DNA from: Paenibacillaceae bacterium GAS479
Lineage (GTDB): Bacteria; Bacillota; Bacilli; Paenibacillales; Paenibacillaceae
DNA: 64,000 nucleotides
Assembly: GCA_900105225.1 (NCBI GenBank)
Contig: LT629764.1
Span: 3,179,501-3,243,500, forward strand
Reading direction: 5' to 3'
The notes under the pieces were generated by a model, which searched no databases, was not told the origin of the DNA, and saw only the letters and a program-made list of their open reading frames with translations. Position numbers and translations under genes: made by a program. Positions within the stretch are counted from its first letter, which is position 1; each line of letters starts with the position of its first letter. Below, one piece after another: positions 1 through 13,510 of the stretch.

Positions 1-1
1 T

Positions 2-1054
2 TTAGCTTCAGCACGGAACCGAACCTGGATCGGTGATATGACGATTGTGTTCTGGTCAGGTGCTGTGGGGGCGGAAGAACTAGAGTCGTTTTTAATAGGA
101 TTTGTGGAGCAGAATCAGACGCCGAAAGAGGACGGGTGGCTCACGCAGCAGCTTGAAGACGTTTTAGAACGGGCCCGGAAAGGACAGAAGCTTGAGAATG
201 ACATGATTCCAGGTGGAGAAACACCATTTTATGTACTTGGCCTTGCACCCAATAATGGGCGGGTTGCGGTGCGCTTTTTCTGGCAAGGGAATTTCGGCGA
301 TCTCGTTCAAAAACTGGCACAGCATGCAGCAGATCTGGAAATGGCCGGAATGGAGGAACGCTACAACAGAGGTATTCCATCTATTTATCAAATTTTGTCG
401 GAGACGATGCGTGTTGGAGGAGACGGCAAAAAAGTTGGCGACGGACCACCGCCGCTGCTAGGGGGAGCCCTTATGCGATCGGTAATCCAGGGTATGGCGT
501 ACCCATTCTCTCTCTATAATTTGATCATCAACCGCATCCGGGCCGATGGTATCGTAAATGGGCTTCGCGCAAGCATTCTCAAGGCATACTTAAATCGTTA
601 TCGGCGAATCAATCGAGACAATGCAAATATAAGGGAGGAGTTGACGGACATGCTCGACGAACAGGCGCAAGAGCCGGCATATCGGCTTGGAAGGTTGTTT
701 GCAGTATTGGAAAAGGCACAGCAGGAGGCAGCTAGCGGCAAGCTGAACGCCACCATTAAGGATCGGTATTTCAGCTCGGCTTCTTCCAATCCTGCTGCTG
801 TATTTCCAATTTTGCTCCGGCTGGCCCAGCATCATATGAGCAAATCTAAATATGGAGATTTTAGAGATAGAGATCTAACAGAGATTATGCAAGGGTTGGA
901 TACATTTCCGACTAATTTGGATCTGCAGAGACAGGGCATATTCGTAATTGGATATTACCATCAAAAGCACTACATGTTCGAGCAAATAAAGGCGGCTGCG
1001 GATTCCAAGAAGGAAGCCGCTGCAGCCAGTGCTATGGAAACGAAAGAAGTTTAG
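2..1054 (+). CDS. cas8c: Cas8c (Csd1), large subunit of type I-C Cascade, C-terminal part
   Basis: The reading frame is open from the left edge with no stop before the first ATG at 38, so this is the C-terminal ~350 residues of a protein that is usually near 600 residues. The stretch IGDMTIVFWSG just inside the edge matches the Csd1 family, and the gene sits directly upstream of cas7c, cas4, cas1 and cas2 in the canonical I-C order. In the family, Cas8c recognises the PAM and recruits Cas3 within the crRNA-guided surveillance complex; in I-C it also supplies an internally initiated small subunit (Cas11c) from the 3' part of the gene. cas3 and cas5 would lie to the left, outside the window. 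A 65-bp gap with its own ribosome site (AAAGGTGAG) separates it from cas7c. Confidence 0.9.
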   Translation, partial: LASARNRTWIGDMTIVFWSGAVGAEELESFLIGFVEQNQTPKEDGWLTQQLEDVLERARKGQKLENDMIPGGETPFYVLGLAPNNGRVAVRFFWQGNFGDLVQKLAQHAADLEMAGMEERYNRGIPSIYQILSETMRVGGDGKKVGDGPPPLLGGALMRSVIQGMAYPFSLYNLIINRIRADGIVNGLRASILKAYLNRYRRINRDNANIREELTDMLDEQAQEPAYRLGRLFAVLEKAQQEAASGKLNATIKDRYFSSASSNPAAVFPILLRLAQHHMSKSKYGDFRDRDLTEIMQGLDTFPTNLDLQRQGIFVIGYYHQKHYMFEQIKAAADSKKEAAAASAMETKEV

Positions 1055-1119
1055 ATTGCGATCATTTACCATTAATTAATGGATCGGCATTCATTTTAAA
1101 TACGAAAGGTGAGATCACG

Positions 1120-2025
1120 ATGTCCGTTGCACAAAGTGAATTGAAAGCCGCGCTTTCCGAGCAAAATCTGCTAGCTAAACGTATTGAATTCTCCTTGTTT
1201 TTTGAGGTTACCAACGGAAATCCCAATGGCGATCCTGATGCAGGCAACATGCCGCGCATTGATCCGGAAACGGGTTATGGCATCGTTACGGATGTATGCT
1301 TGAAGCGCAAGGTTCGAAATTACATTGAACTGACTCGCGAAGGTGAAGAGGGTTTCAACATTTATGTTACTGAGGGCGGCGTGCTGAATGAGCAGCACCG
1401 CAAAGCCTACAAGGCGGTGCGCCCGGATGACGCGGCAACCAAGGAATTGAAACCTAAGGATGCCCAGGAAGCTGCACAGCTGACAGCCTGGATGTGTGGT
1501 AATTTCTATGATGTGCGGACCTTCGGCGCCGTCATGACTACCAAGGTAAACACTGGTCAGGTGAGGGGGCCTGTCCAATTCACCTTTGCTCGAAGCCTGG
1601 ACCCGATCTTTGCTCAGGAAGTGACGATTACCCGCCAAGCGGTTACCCAAGAGGGAGCGGACAAAGATCGCGAGATGGGACGCAAACATGTGGTTCCTTA
1701 TGCTCTTTACCGCATGGATGGGTACATTTCAGCCTATCTGGCTCAAAAGACAGCTTTCAGCGAAGCGGACCTAGAAGTGCTGATGGAGGCTTTGGCCAAC
1801 CTGTTCGAGCATGATCGCTCGGCCTCTCGCGGCCAGATGGCGGTCCGCAAGCTGGTGGTGTTCGAACATAGCAACAAGCTGGGCAATGCGCCGGCACATC
1901 AATTGTTCGACCTGGTGACGGCGAAGAAAACAGTGGATGGTCCAGCTCGTTCTTTCCAAGATTACCGCATTGAGCTGCAGTCGGATGGAGTTCCAAGTGG
2001 CGTAACCTTGATCGAACGTATCTAG
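1120..2025 (+). CDS. cas7c: Cas7c (Csd2), backbone subunit of type I-C Cascade
   Basis: 301 residues, the normal length for Csd2/Cas7. Near the N-terminus (residues ~22-45) it has the family signature RIEFSLFFEVTNGNPNGDPD, and later GQVRGPVQFTFARSLDP. Cas7 subunits polymerise along the crRNA spacer to form the helical backbone of the complex. The AAGGTGAG ribosome site lies 8-9 nt before the ATG. Its stop codon is immediately followed by the cas4 ATG, indicating one operon and probable translational coupling. Nothing in the sequence suggests inactivation. Confidence 0.95.
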   Translation: MSVAQSELKAALSEQNLLAKRIEFSLFFEVTNGNPNGDPDAGNMPRIDPETGYGIVTDVCLKRKVRNYIELTREGEEGFNIYVTEGGVLNEQHRKAYKAVRPDDAATKELKPKDAQEAAQLTAWMCGNFYDVRTFGAVMTTKVNTGQVRGPVQFTFARSLDPIFAQEVTITRQAVTQEGADKDREMGRKHVVPYALYRMDGYISAYLAQKTAFSEADLEVLMEALANLFEHDRSASRGQMAVRKLVVFEHSNKLGNAPAHQLFDLVTAKKTVDGPARSFQDYRIELQSDGVPSGVTLIERI

Positions 2026-2724
2026 ATGAATCCATACGATCAACGAGCAGCCGCTACGAGTTATGAGGAAGAGGACATGCTGATGCTGTCGGGTATTCAG
2101 CATTATGCCTTTTGCGTCAGGCAGTGGGGATTGATCCATATCGAGCAGCAATGGGCGGATAATGTTCTGACTTATGAAGGAACGATGATGCATAAACGTG
2201 CCGACGATGCGTACAGCAGTGAGCTGAGGGGGGATGTGCTCATTACGAGAGCCATGCCGCTCGTATCCTCTTCACTTGGCTTGTATGGAGTAGCGGACAT
2301 TGTCGAGTTTCATGCCGTGCCTGAAGCAACCGAGTCGGATAAAGTGCGTTTGAAGGGACGCAAGGGCTGGTGGTTGCCTTATCCGGTGGAGTACAAACGG
2401 GGAAGTCCGAAAAAAGGGAATTGCGATGAGGTGCAGCTATGCGCACAAGCTATCGCCCTAGAGGAAATGTTCGGTGTAAACGTAGCAGAAGGTGCGCTTT
2501 TTTATGGAGAACGAGAACGCCGGGTGAGCGTTATGTTTCATGAGACGCTCCGTGGGCAGGTGCGCGAATTGGCTGTGGCAATGCACCGGGATTATAGGGA
2601 AGGTAGAACGGCAATAGCCGAGAATGCTCCCAAGTGTAAAAGCTGCTCATTGGAGTCGATATGCCAGCCTAAAATAGGACGGGCTGCGGAAATGTATTTG
2701 AAGGATTTTCTGCTTGCTGATTAA
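2026..2724 (+). CDS. cas4: Cas4, RecB-like nuclease with Fe-S cluster
   Basis: 232 residues. The N-terminal Cys lies in YAFCVRQWGLIHIEQQW (residues ~27-43) and three more in CKSCSLESIC near residues 204-213, giving the four-Cys Fe-S set. RecB-type motifs are visible as GVADIVEF and PVEYKRGSPKKGNCDEVQL (Asp; Glu-x-Lys). In I-C systems Cas4 associates with Cas1-Cas2 and trims prespacers so that they carry the correct PAM orientation. The start used here touches the cas7c stop (TAGATG). A later in-frame ATG at 2077 follows a GAGGAAGAGG stretch, but starting there would remove most of the N-terminal family sequence (YEEED), so the early start is preferred. Confidence 0.93.
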   Translation: MNPYDQRAAATSYEEEDMLMLSGIQHYAFCVRQWGLIHIEQQWADNVLTYEGTMMHKRADDAYSSELRGDVLITRAMPLVSSSLGLYGVADIVEFHAVPEATESDKVRLKGRKGWWLPYPVEYKRGSPKKGNCDEVQLCAQAIALEEMFGVNVAEGALFYGERERRVSVMFHETLRGQVRELAVAMHRDYREGRTAIAENAPKCKSCSLESICQPKIGRAAEMYLKDFLLAD

Positions 2725-2745
2725 GGCTCCGGGAGGTTGAGTGTC

Positions 2746-3774
2746 ATGCGCAAGCTGCTGAACACCTTGTACATTACAGCTCCTGACAGTTATTTGGGGC
2801 GTGAAGGAGAAAGCGTAGTTGTTCGCAAAGAAGATCAGACTCCGGTTAAGATTCCGGTGCATAATCTGGAAAGCATCGTCATGTTCAGCCACGCGGGAGC
2901 TAGCCCGTCGTTGATGCATCTATGTATGGAGAGAGGGGTGACCCTCTCTTTTTTGCAGGAAAATGGAAGGTATATGGGCAGTGTTGTCGGCCCTGTAAAA
3001 GGCAATGTGCTGCTCCGACGCAAGCAGTATCGGATGGCGGATAACTCCGAGGGGGCGGCGCTCGCCGGACGTTTTATACTTGGGAAGCTGGCCAATGCGA
3101 GAGCGGTGCTGAATCGGGCGTTAAGGGATCATGAAGGAGCAATCCAGGCAGAAAAAGTGGCCAAAGAAGCAGATTTTCTTAAACGCTACATGAGGCGTAC
3201 GCTGGCTTGCGATACGCTGGATGAGCTTAGAGGCGTGGAGGGTGAAGCTGCACGGCGTTATTTCTCGGCCTATCATGAGCTGATTCTAGCGGATCGAGAG
3301 CATTTCTATATGAGAGGGAGAAACCGGCGGCCTCCTCTCGATCGGGTGAATGCATTGTTATCCTATTTGTACGCGCTGCTGCGAACGGATGTGCAATCGG
3401 CGCTGGAGACAGTTGGTCTGGATCCCGCAGTCGGTTTCCTGCATCGTGATCGGCCCGGTCGTCCTAGCCTCGCACTGGATCTGATGGAGGAACTGCGTTG
3501 TTACATGGTGGACCGGCTCGTACTTAGCCTGATTAATCGTAAACAAATTAATTCTAAGCAGTTTTTGATCAAGGAAAATGGGGCTGTTCTACTGAAGCCA
3601 GACTTGAAAAAAGAAGTCGTTACGGCATGGCAAACACGTAAGCGAGAAGAGATTCGGCATCCTTTTTTAAAAGAGAAAATACCGATTGGGCTGCTGCCTT
3701 ATGCACAGGCTATGTTATTGGCGAGATATATCCGGGGCGATCTGGACGGGTACCCTCCATTCGTGTGGAAGTGA
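2746..3774 (+). CDS. cas1: Cas1, CRISPR integrase
   Basis: 342 residues from the ATG at 2746, which has GGGAGGT at 2731-2737, 8 nt upstream; a TTG three codons earlier overlaps that ribosome site and is rejected. The start MRKLLNTLYITAPDSYLGRE is typical of I-C Cas1. Conserved catalytic-region motifs are DRVNALLSYLYALL and HRDRPGRPSLALDLMEE. Cas1 forms the integrase with Cas2 and inserts new spacers at the leader-proximal repeat. The enzyme appears complete, so the large array next to it was plausibly built by this gene set. Confidence 0.95.
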   Translation: MRKLLNTLYITAPDSYLGREGESVVVRKEDQTPVKIPVHNLESIVMFSHAGASPSLMHLCMERGVTLSFLQENGRYMGSVVGPVKGNVLLRRKQYRMADNSEGAALAGRFILGKLANARAVLNRALRDHEGAIQAEKVAKEADFLKRYMRRTLACDTLDELRGVEGEAARRYFSAYHELILADREHFYMRGRNRRPPLDRVNALLSYLYALLRTDVQSALETVGLDPAVGFLHRDRPGRPSLALDLMEELRCYMVDRLVLSLINRKQINSKQFLIKENGAVLLKPDLKKEVVTAWQTRKREEIRHPFLKEKIPIGLLPYAQAMLLARYIRGDLDGYPPFVWK

Positions 3775-3789
3775 GGCGAAGATCGGCCG

Positions 3790-4083
3790 ATGATGGTACT
3801 TGTGACGTATGACGTGGAAACGACGACCCCAGAAGGGCGACGCAGGCTACGGCAGGTGGCGAAACATTGCCAAAGCTATGGCCAGCGAGTTCAGAATTCG
3901 GTATTTGAGTGTCTTGTAGATCCGGTCCAGTTCAAGCATTTGAGAGCTTTGTTGGAGAAGGCTATTGATCCTCGCAAGGACAGTTTGCGGTACTATATGT
4001 TAGGGAGCAACTGGAAACGAAGAGTGGAGCATATTGGGGCTAAGGAAACATATGATCCGGAAGGGCTGCTTTTTATTGATTAA
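3790..4083 (+). CDS. cas2: Cas2, CRISPR adaptation protein
   Basis: 97 residues, normal for I-C Cas2. MMVLVTYDVETTTPEGRRRL carries the conserved Asp after the first beta strand, and GQRVQNSVFECLVDP is a family hallmark. It forms the scaffold between Cas1 dimers in the integration complex and so sets spacer length. It starts 15 nt after the cas1 stop. A 257-nt leader follows its stop before the first CRISPR repeat. Confidence 0.95.
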   Translation: MMVLVTYDVETTTPEGRRRLRQVAKHCQSYGQRVQNSVFECLVDPVQFKHLRALLEKAIDPRKDSLRYYMLGSNWKRRVEHIGAKETYDPEGLLFID

Positions 4084-4340
4084 CTGCTGCAGATTGGAAG
4101 GGACAGGGAGCTGGAATTTGAGGAACAGGGCGAGTAGCGGAGGGAAGATGGAGTAGGGCCCATCGAAGTGTGGTGCGAACCCCAAGCTCACATGAAAACC
4201 CCGGGAGGTTCGCACCTCAGGTGGAATATGGGATTTCGAGGAATTTAAGCGTTTTTGGATAGGGAGTGAGCGTTACAGTTTCGAGGTTCGCACTTTTGGG
4301 CTGAAAAACCCAGGTGTGGCAAGGGTTTTTCGGGTGTGCT
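4084..4340 (+). promoter_or_regulatory. CRISPR leader with three copies of a GGTTCGCAC motif
   Basis: The 257 nt between cas2 and the first repeat. The core GGTTCGCAC occurs directly at about 4207 and 4285 and inverted (GGTGCGAACC) at about 4172. Similar motifs recur in other I-C leaders from memory. The leader lies on the side of the least-decayed repeats, and the repeat 3' end ATTGAAAC reads away from it, so the array is transcribed left to right. No convincing -35/-10 pair was identified. Confidence 0.7.
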
Positions 4341-9734
<5,394 letters not shown>

Positions 9735-9762
9735 CAAGGACACGCCTTGTTGTCCCGAGCAT

Positions 9763-9811
9763 AAAAACCCACCAGGAAGCCGAGCTCTGAGCGGCTTCCT
9801 GGTGGGTTTTT
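9763..9811. terminator. Bidirectional terminator between the CRISPR array and dctA
   Basis: A perfect 20-bp inverted repeat (AAAAACCCACCAGGAAGCCG and its complement) with a 9-nt loop. A-tract and T-tract ends make it usable from either side, closing both the array transcript and the leftward dctA transcript. Confidence 0.9.
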
Positions 9812-9858
9812 CGGGTAGGTAAACATTTCAAAATGTTGCTCGTCACCTAGCTCCATCT

Positions 9859-11148
9859 TCAAACAGCAGCGCTAGGAGTGGAAGCCGCTTCAGTGTTCTT
9901 CTGAATCAGAGCATCTTGAGGCTCGAACTGGTTCTCGCTCTTGGCGATGACCACGGTAGCAACGGAGTTGCCGATAAGGTTCGTAATCGCTCGAGCTTCG
10001 GACATGAAGCGGTCAACGCCGATCAGCAGCGCAATTCCTTCAAGCGGAATCGGGGTGCCGGGCAACGCAGCGAGCGTAGCTGCCAGCGTTATGAAGCCCG
10101 ATCCGGTCACGCCGGCTGCTCCTTTGGATGTTAACATTAATACGCCAAGGAAGGTGAGGACCTGCAGAATGGTCAGCTCGATGCCGTAAGCTTGCGCGAT
10201 GAAGAGGGCGGCCATCGACAGATAGATGCTGGTACCGTCGAGATTGAACGAGTACCCGGTGGGCAAGACTAGGCCCACGACCGGCTTGGAACAGCCGTAA
10301 GTCTCCATTTTGCTCATAAGGCGCGGCAGTGCGGATTCCGAGGAGGAGGTTCCGAGCACAAGCAGAATCTCTTCCTTGATGTGGCGGATTAGGTGGAAGA
10401 TGGAGAACTTGTAATAACGTGCGATGAGTCCAAGCACGATGATGATGAAGAGGAACATCGTCATGTATGTGGCCAGCATCATTTTACCAAGAGAGACTAG
10501 GGACCCGAGGCCGAACTTGCCGATCGTGTAAGCCATCGCTCCGCCAGCCGCGTAAGGAGAGAACTTCATGATGATGCCAACGATTTTGAAGAAAATCTCA
10601 TTCAGTTTCTCGAAAAATTCCGTGACCGGCTTGCCCTTTTCACCCAGCATGGAGAGTGCAAGGCCGAACAGGACCGAGAAGAAAAGCACCGGCAGCATCT
10701 CGCCGCTGGCCATCGCCGCGATAGCGTTGTCCGGTATAATGCCGAGCAGGAAATCCTTGAAGCCGTGGGAGGTCTCCGAAGCTTGAGCGGTATACCCCGC
10801 GACCGCATCGGCATTACTGTCGACGCTGGAGGTGTCGATGCCAGCGCCGGGACGGATGAAATAAGCGATAGCGATGCCGATTCCCATTGCAAATGTGGTG
10901 ACGATTTCAAAATAGAGCAATGCCTTGCCGCCGATTCGCCCTATTTTTTTCATACTGCCCATGCCGGCGAATCCAATGACGATCGTGAAGAACACGATCG
11001 GAGCGATGACCATCTTGATAAGCTTGATGAAGATGTCGGCCAGTACCTTAAGCGAAGCGCCGAAGGCAGGGAAGAAATAACCGATAGCGATGCCGATCAC
11101 GATGGCGATTAACACTTGGACGGTCAGGTTTTTGAGGTTGATTTTCAT
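9859..11148 (-). CDS. dctA: C4-dicarboxylate/proton (sodium) symporter, DctA family
   Basis: 429 residues, usual for the dicarboxylate/amino acid:cation symporter family. Several hydrophobic segments begin at residue ~8. The serine-rich re-entrant loop SSSESALPRLMSKM, the NLDGTSIY motif and the C-terminal DRFMSEARAITNLIGNSVATV motif are all present. It imports malate, succinate or fumarate. It lies 42 nt downstream of the malic enzyme gene on the same strand, so import and first catabolic step are probably co-expressed. The neighbouring DctS/DctR-like pair is the likely regulator. Sequence alone cannot exclude glutamate as substrate, but the locus context favours C4-dicarboxylates. Confidence 0.9.
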   Translation of the reverse strand: MKINLKNLTVQVLIAIVIGIAIGYFFPAFGASLKVLADIFIKLIKMVIAPIVFFTIVIGFAGMGSMKKIGRIGGKALLYFEIVTTFAMGIGIAIAYFIRPGAGIDTSSVDSNADAVAGYTAQASETSHGFKDFLLGIIPDNAIAAMASGEMLPVLFFSVLFGLALSMLGEKGKPVTEFFEKLNEIFFKIVGIIMKFSPYAAGGAMAYTIGKFGLGSLVSLGKMMLATYMTMFLFIIIVLGLIARYYKFSIFHLIRHIKEEILLVLGTSSSESALPRLMSKMETYGCSKPVVGLVLPTGYSFNLDGTSIYLSMAALFIAQAYGIELTILQVLTFLGVLMLTSKGAAGVTGSGFITLAATLAALPGTPIPLEGIALLIGVDRFMSEARAITNLIGNSVATVVIAKSENQFEPQDALIQKNTEAASTPSAAV

Positions 11149-11190
11149 CGTTGTCCCTCTTTCTATTAGGCTGAAATGCGTTAGATGCGG

Positions 11191-12636
11191 TCAGGATGGA
11201 GCCGGAATCAATGCTTTAGGCTTGGAAGGCTGTGCCTTGCGGGCAACGCCAGATTTGTAAGCGGCTTCAATAACCGCTTCGCGAACCTTTTCCACGACCA
11301 GATGATTGAACACACTCGGGATGATGTATTGCTCGTTCAACTCCTCGTCGCTAACGACGGAAGCAATGGCTTCCGCTGCGGCAAGCTTCATCTCTTCCGT
11401 CACGCGGGAGGCGCGGCAGTCGAGAATGCCTCGGAAGATGCCGGGGAAGCACAGCACATTGTTAATCTGGTTCGGATAATCGGAGCGGCCGGTCGCTATG
11501 ACGCGTACATAAGGCTCGGCTTCCTCCGGCAAAATCTCCGGCGTCGGATTGGCCATGGCGAAAACAATCGGATCGGAGGCCATTTTTTTCAAATCATCCG
11601 TTTTCAGCACGCCCGGACCGGAGACCCCGATGAATACATCCGCATTCTCGATGACATCGGAGAGGCTCCCCTCGAGCTGAAAGGGATTCGTGTTGTCGGC
11701 GTACCACTGCCAGGTATCGTTCGCATAGCTCCGACCCGGCACGAGAGCGCCTTCGCGGTCCACACCGATGATGTTGCTGACGCCGGCGGCCATGAGCATC
11801 TTGGAGCAGGCGGTTCCGGCGGCGCCGATGCCGCATACGACGACTTTGCATGAGGCAAGCGACTTGCCGATGAGCTTAACGGCGTTAAGCAGCCCGGCGA
11901 GCAGCACAACGGCTGTTCCATGCTGATCGTCGTGGAACACGGGAATGTCCATCTCCTCCGAGAGTCGCCGCTCAATCTCGAAACAACGAGGTGCAGAGAT
12001 GTCCTCCAGATTGATGCCGCCGAAGGTAGGGGAGAGAGCTTTAACGATGGCAATGATCTCTTCGGTATCCTGGGTTTTCAGGCAGATCGGGAAAGCGTCC
12101 ACCCCGGCAAACTGCTTGAACAGGACGGCTTTGCCCTCCATTACAGGCATTGCAGCCTCGGGGCCGATATTGCCAAGCCCGAGTACCGCGGAGCCGTCGG
12201 AGACGACGGCGATCGTGTTGCGCTTGATCGTCAGCGAATGGGCGCGGGATGGCATCTCATGGATGGCCATGCATACTCTCGCCACTCCAGGCGTGTAAAC
12301 GCGGGAGAGATCGTCGCGGTTTTTGACCGGCGTTTTGGGCGTTGTCTCAATTTTGCCGCCGATATGGAGCAGAAAGGTCTGGTCGGATACTTGCAGCACA
12401 CGAACGCCGGGAAGCTGGCCAACGGCTGCAGCAATGAGATCGGTGTGGCTCTGGTCGTACACGTTCACGGTCAGATCCCTCACCGTCGAGGAGGAGTCGG
12501 AACGAGTAACGTCAATGGCGACGATATCGCCACCGGTATCACCGATGACGGTGGCGATCTGGGCGAACGAAGCCGTATCCCGGCTAAGCTCCAGACGGAG
12601 CACGATATGTGTGGTGGCGCCAATCGGTATGGACAA
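11191..12636 (-). CDS. Malic enzyme with N-terminal ACT domain
   Basis: 481 residues. Residues ~10-85 form an ACT-like domain ([18 protein letters not shown]), followed by the malic enzyme catalytic domain with [33 protein letters not shown] and [11 protein letters not shown] (metal-binding Asp), then the nucleotide-binding domain with [14 protein letters not shown]. It oxidatively decarboxylates malate to pyruvate with NAD(P). The ACT domain suggests allosteric control by a small ligand. The start MSIPIG is preceded by a purine-rich stretch (AAGGGAAG on the coding strand is inside the start region). It is followed by dctA. Confidence 0.9.
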   Translation of the reverse strand: MSIPIGATTHIVLRLELSRDTASFAQIATVIGDTGGDIVAIDVTRSDSSSTVRDLTVNVYDQSHTDLIAAAVGQLPGVRVLQVSDQTFLLHIGGKIETTPKTPVKNRDDLSRVYTPGVARVCMAIHEMPSRAHSLTIKRNTIAVVSDGSAVLGLGNIGPEAAMPVMEGKAVLFKQFAGVDAFPICLKTQDTEEIIAIVKALSPTFGGINLEDISAPRCFEIERRLSEEMDIPVFHDDQHGTAVVLLAGLLNAVKLIGKSLASCKVVVCGIGAAGTACSKMLMAAGVSNIIGVDREGALVPGRSYANDTWQWYADNTNPFQLEGSLSDVIENADVFIGVSGPGVLKTDDLKKMASDPIVFAMANPTPEILPEEAEPYVRVIATGRSDYPNQINNVLCFPGIFRGILDCRASRVTEEMKLAAAEAIASVVSDEELNEQYIIPSVFNHLVVEKVREAVIEAAYKSGVARKAQPSKPKALIPAPS

Positions 12637-12761
12637 GGGAAGTTCACATCCTTTGCGTCAACTAATCTGCCCCTTATGATACCGCTTTCAAATTTGAGGT
12701 CTAGCATGTGGTCTTAATGGTTGTTTTGGTCCTTTTGGTCGTTGAATGGTCGTGGACATAG

Positions 12762-12790
12762 AAAAACCGCAGCCAGGGCGGGCTGCGGTT
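12762..12790 (-). terminator. Terminator of the sensor/regulator operon
   Basis: A 10-bp stem (AACCGCAGCC / GGCTGCGGTT) with a 7-nt loop just past the response-regulator stop. The T-tract lies on the minus strand, matching leftward transcription. Confidence 0.8.
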
Positions 12791-12798
12791 GAAGTCTT

Positions 12799-13503
12799 TC
12801 AGTCGATTTTTAGGGCATATAGATGGATGGGACGGCCGAGGCCGTACTGGAGCTGCAAGGTGACTTGGCCGGTTTTCTCCAAATGTTCTAAATAACGTCG
12901 AGCGGTCACCCGCGCTATGCCAACGCCCTCGGCGACGGCTTCGGCCGAAACGGCCTCGGGCTGCGGGGTCAGATAACGAACAATTTGGTCGAGTGTAGCG
13001 GCTTGCAATCCCTTGGGAAGATCAGGATCGCTTCTCGGAACGGAAGGGGCGGCCGGAGAAGAAAGGCTGGCGCCATGCAAAAGATGGTCCAGTTCTCCCT
13101 GATCCAGCTGTCCTCCAGAGCCGAGCTGTCCGCGATGCTGGCGATAACGTAGCAGGGCCTCGCGCACCCGTTCGGCTTTGAAGGGCTTCATGATGTAATC
13201 GTCCGCGCCTCCCTGCAGCATGGAGCGGATCGTCTCCCGGTCATTGGCGGCGCTGATCACGATGACTCCCGCAGTGTGACCTTCGCTGCGCAGCTGGCGC
13301 AACGTCTGAATTCCGTCCAGTTCAGGCATGAAAATATCAAGAAATACGAGTTCCGGCTTGAGCCTTCGAACGAGCTCCAATCCCTCTAGTCCCCCTGAGG
13401 CGGCCCCAATAACGGAGAAGCCTTTCACCGATTCGACGAATTGCCGGTTCACTTCGCGCACCATCGGATCATCTTCGATCAAGACTACCTGCAGTGTGCT
13501 CAT
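12799..13503 (-). CDS. dctR: CitB/DctR-type response regulator for C4-dicarboxylates
   Basis: 234 residues from the ATG at 13503, which has AAAGGAGAG about 10 nt upstream; a longer frame from 13542 would overlap the kinase and lacks a ribosome site. N-terminal receiver domain with acidic pair ED-D (residues 10-12), phospho-acceptor D56 in LVFLDIFMPELDG, and the switch Lys in DDYIMKPF. The C-terminal ~60 residues form a helix-turn-helix of the type TLDQIVRYLTPQPEAVSAEA..GIARVTARRYLEHLEKTG, typical of CitT/MalR/DctR. It begins 7 nt after the kinase stop. It is expected to activate dctA and/or the malic enzyme gene when C4-dicarboxylates are present. Confidence 0.87.
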   Translation of the reverse strand: MSTLQVVLIEDDPMVREVNRQFVESVKGFSVIGAASGGLEGLELVRRLKPELVFLDIFMPELDGIQTLRQLRSEGHTAGVIVISAANDRETIRSMLQGGADDYIMKPFKAERVREALLRYRQHRGQLGSGGQLDQGELDHLLHGASLSSPAAPSVPRSDPDLPKGLQAATLDQIVRYLTPQPEAVSAEAVAEGVGIARVTARRYLEHLEKTGQVTLQLQYGLGRPIHLYALKID

Positions 13504-13510
13504 TTTTCGC

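Noticed and set aside
11920-12717. 265-codon frame antisense to the malic enzyme
   Set aside because: Shadow frame; the sense protein carries all malic enzyme motifs.
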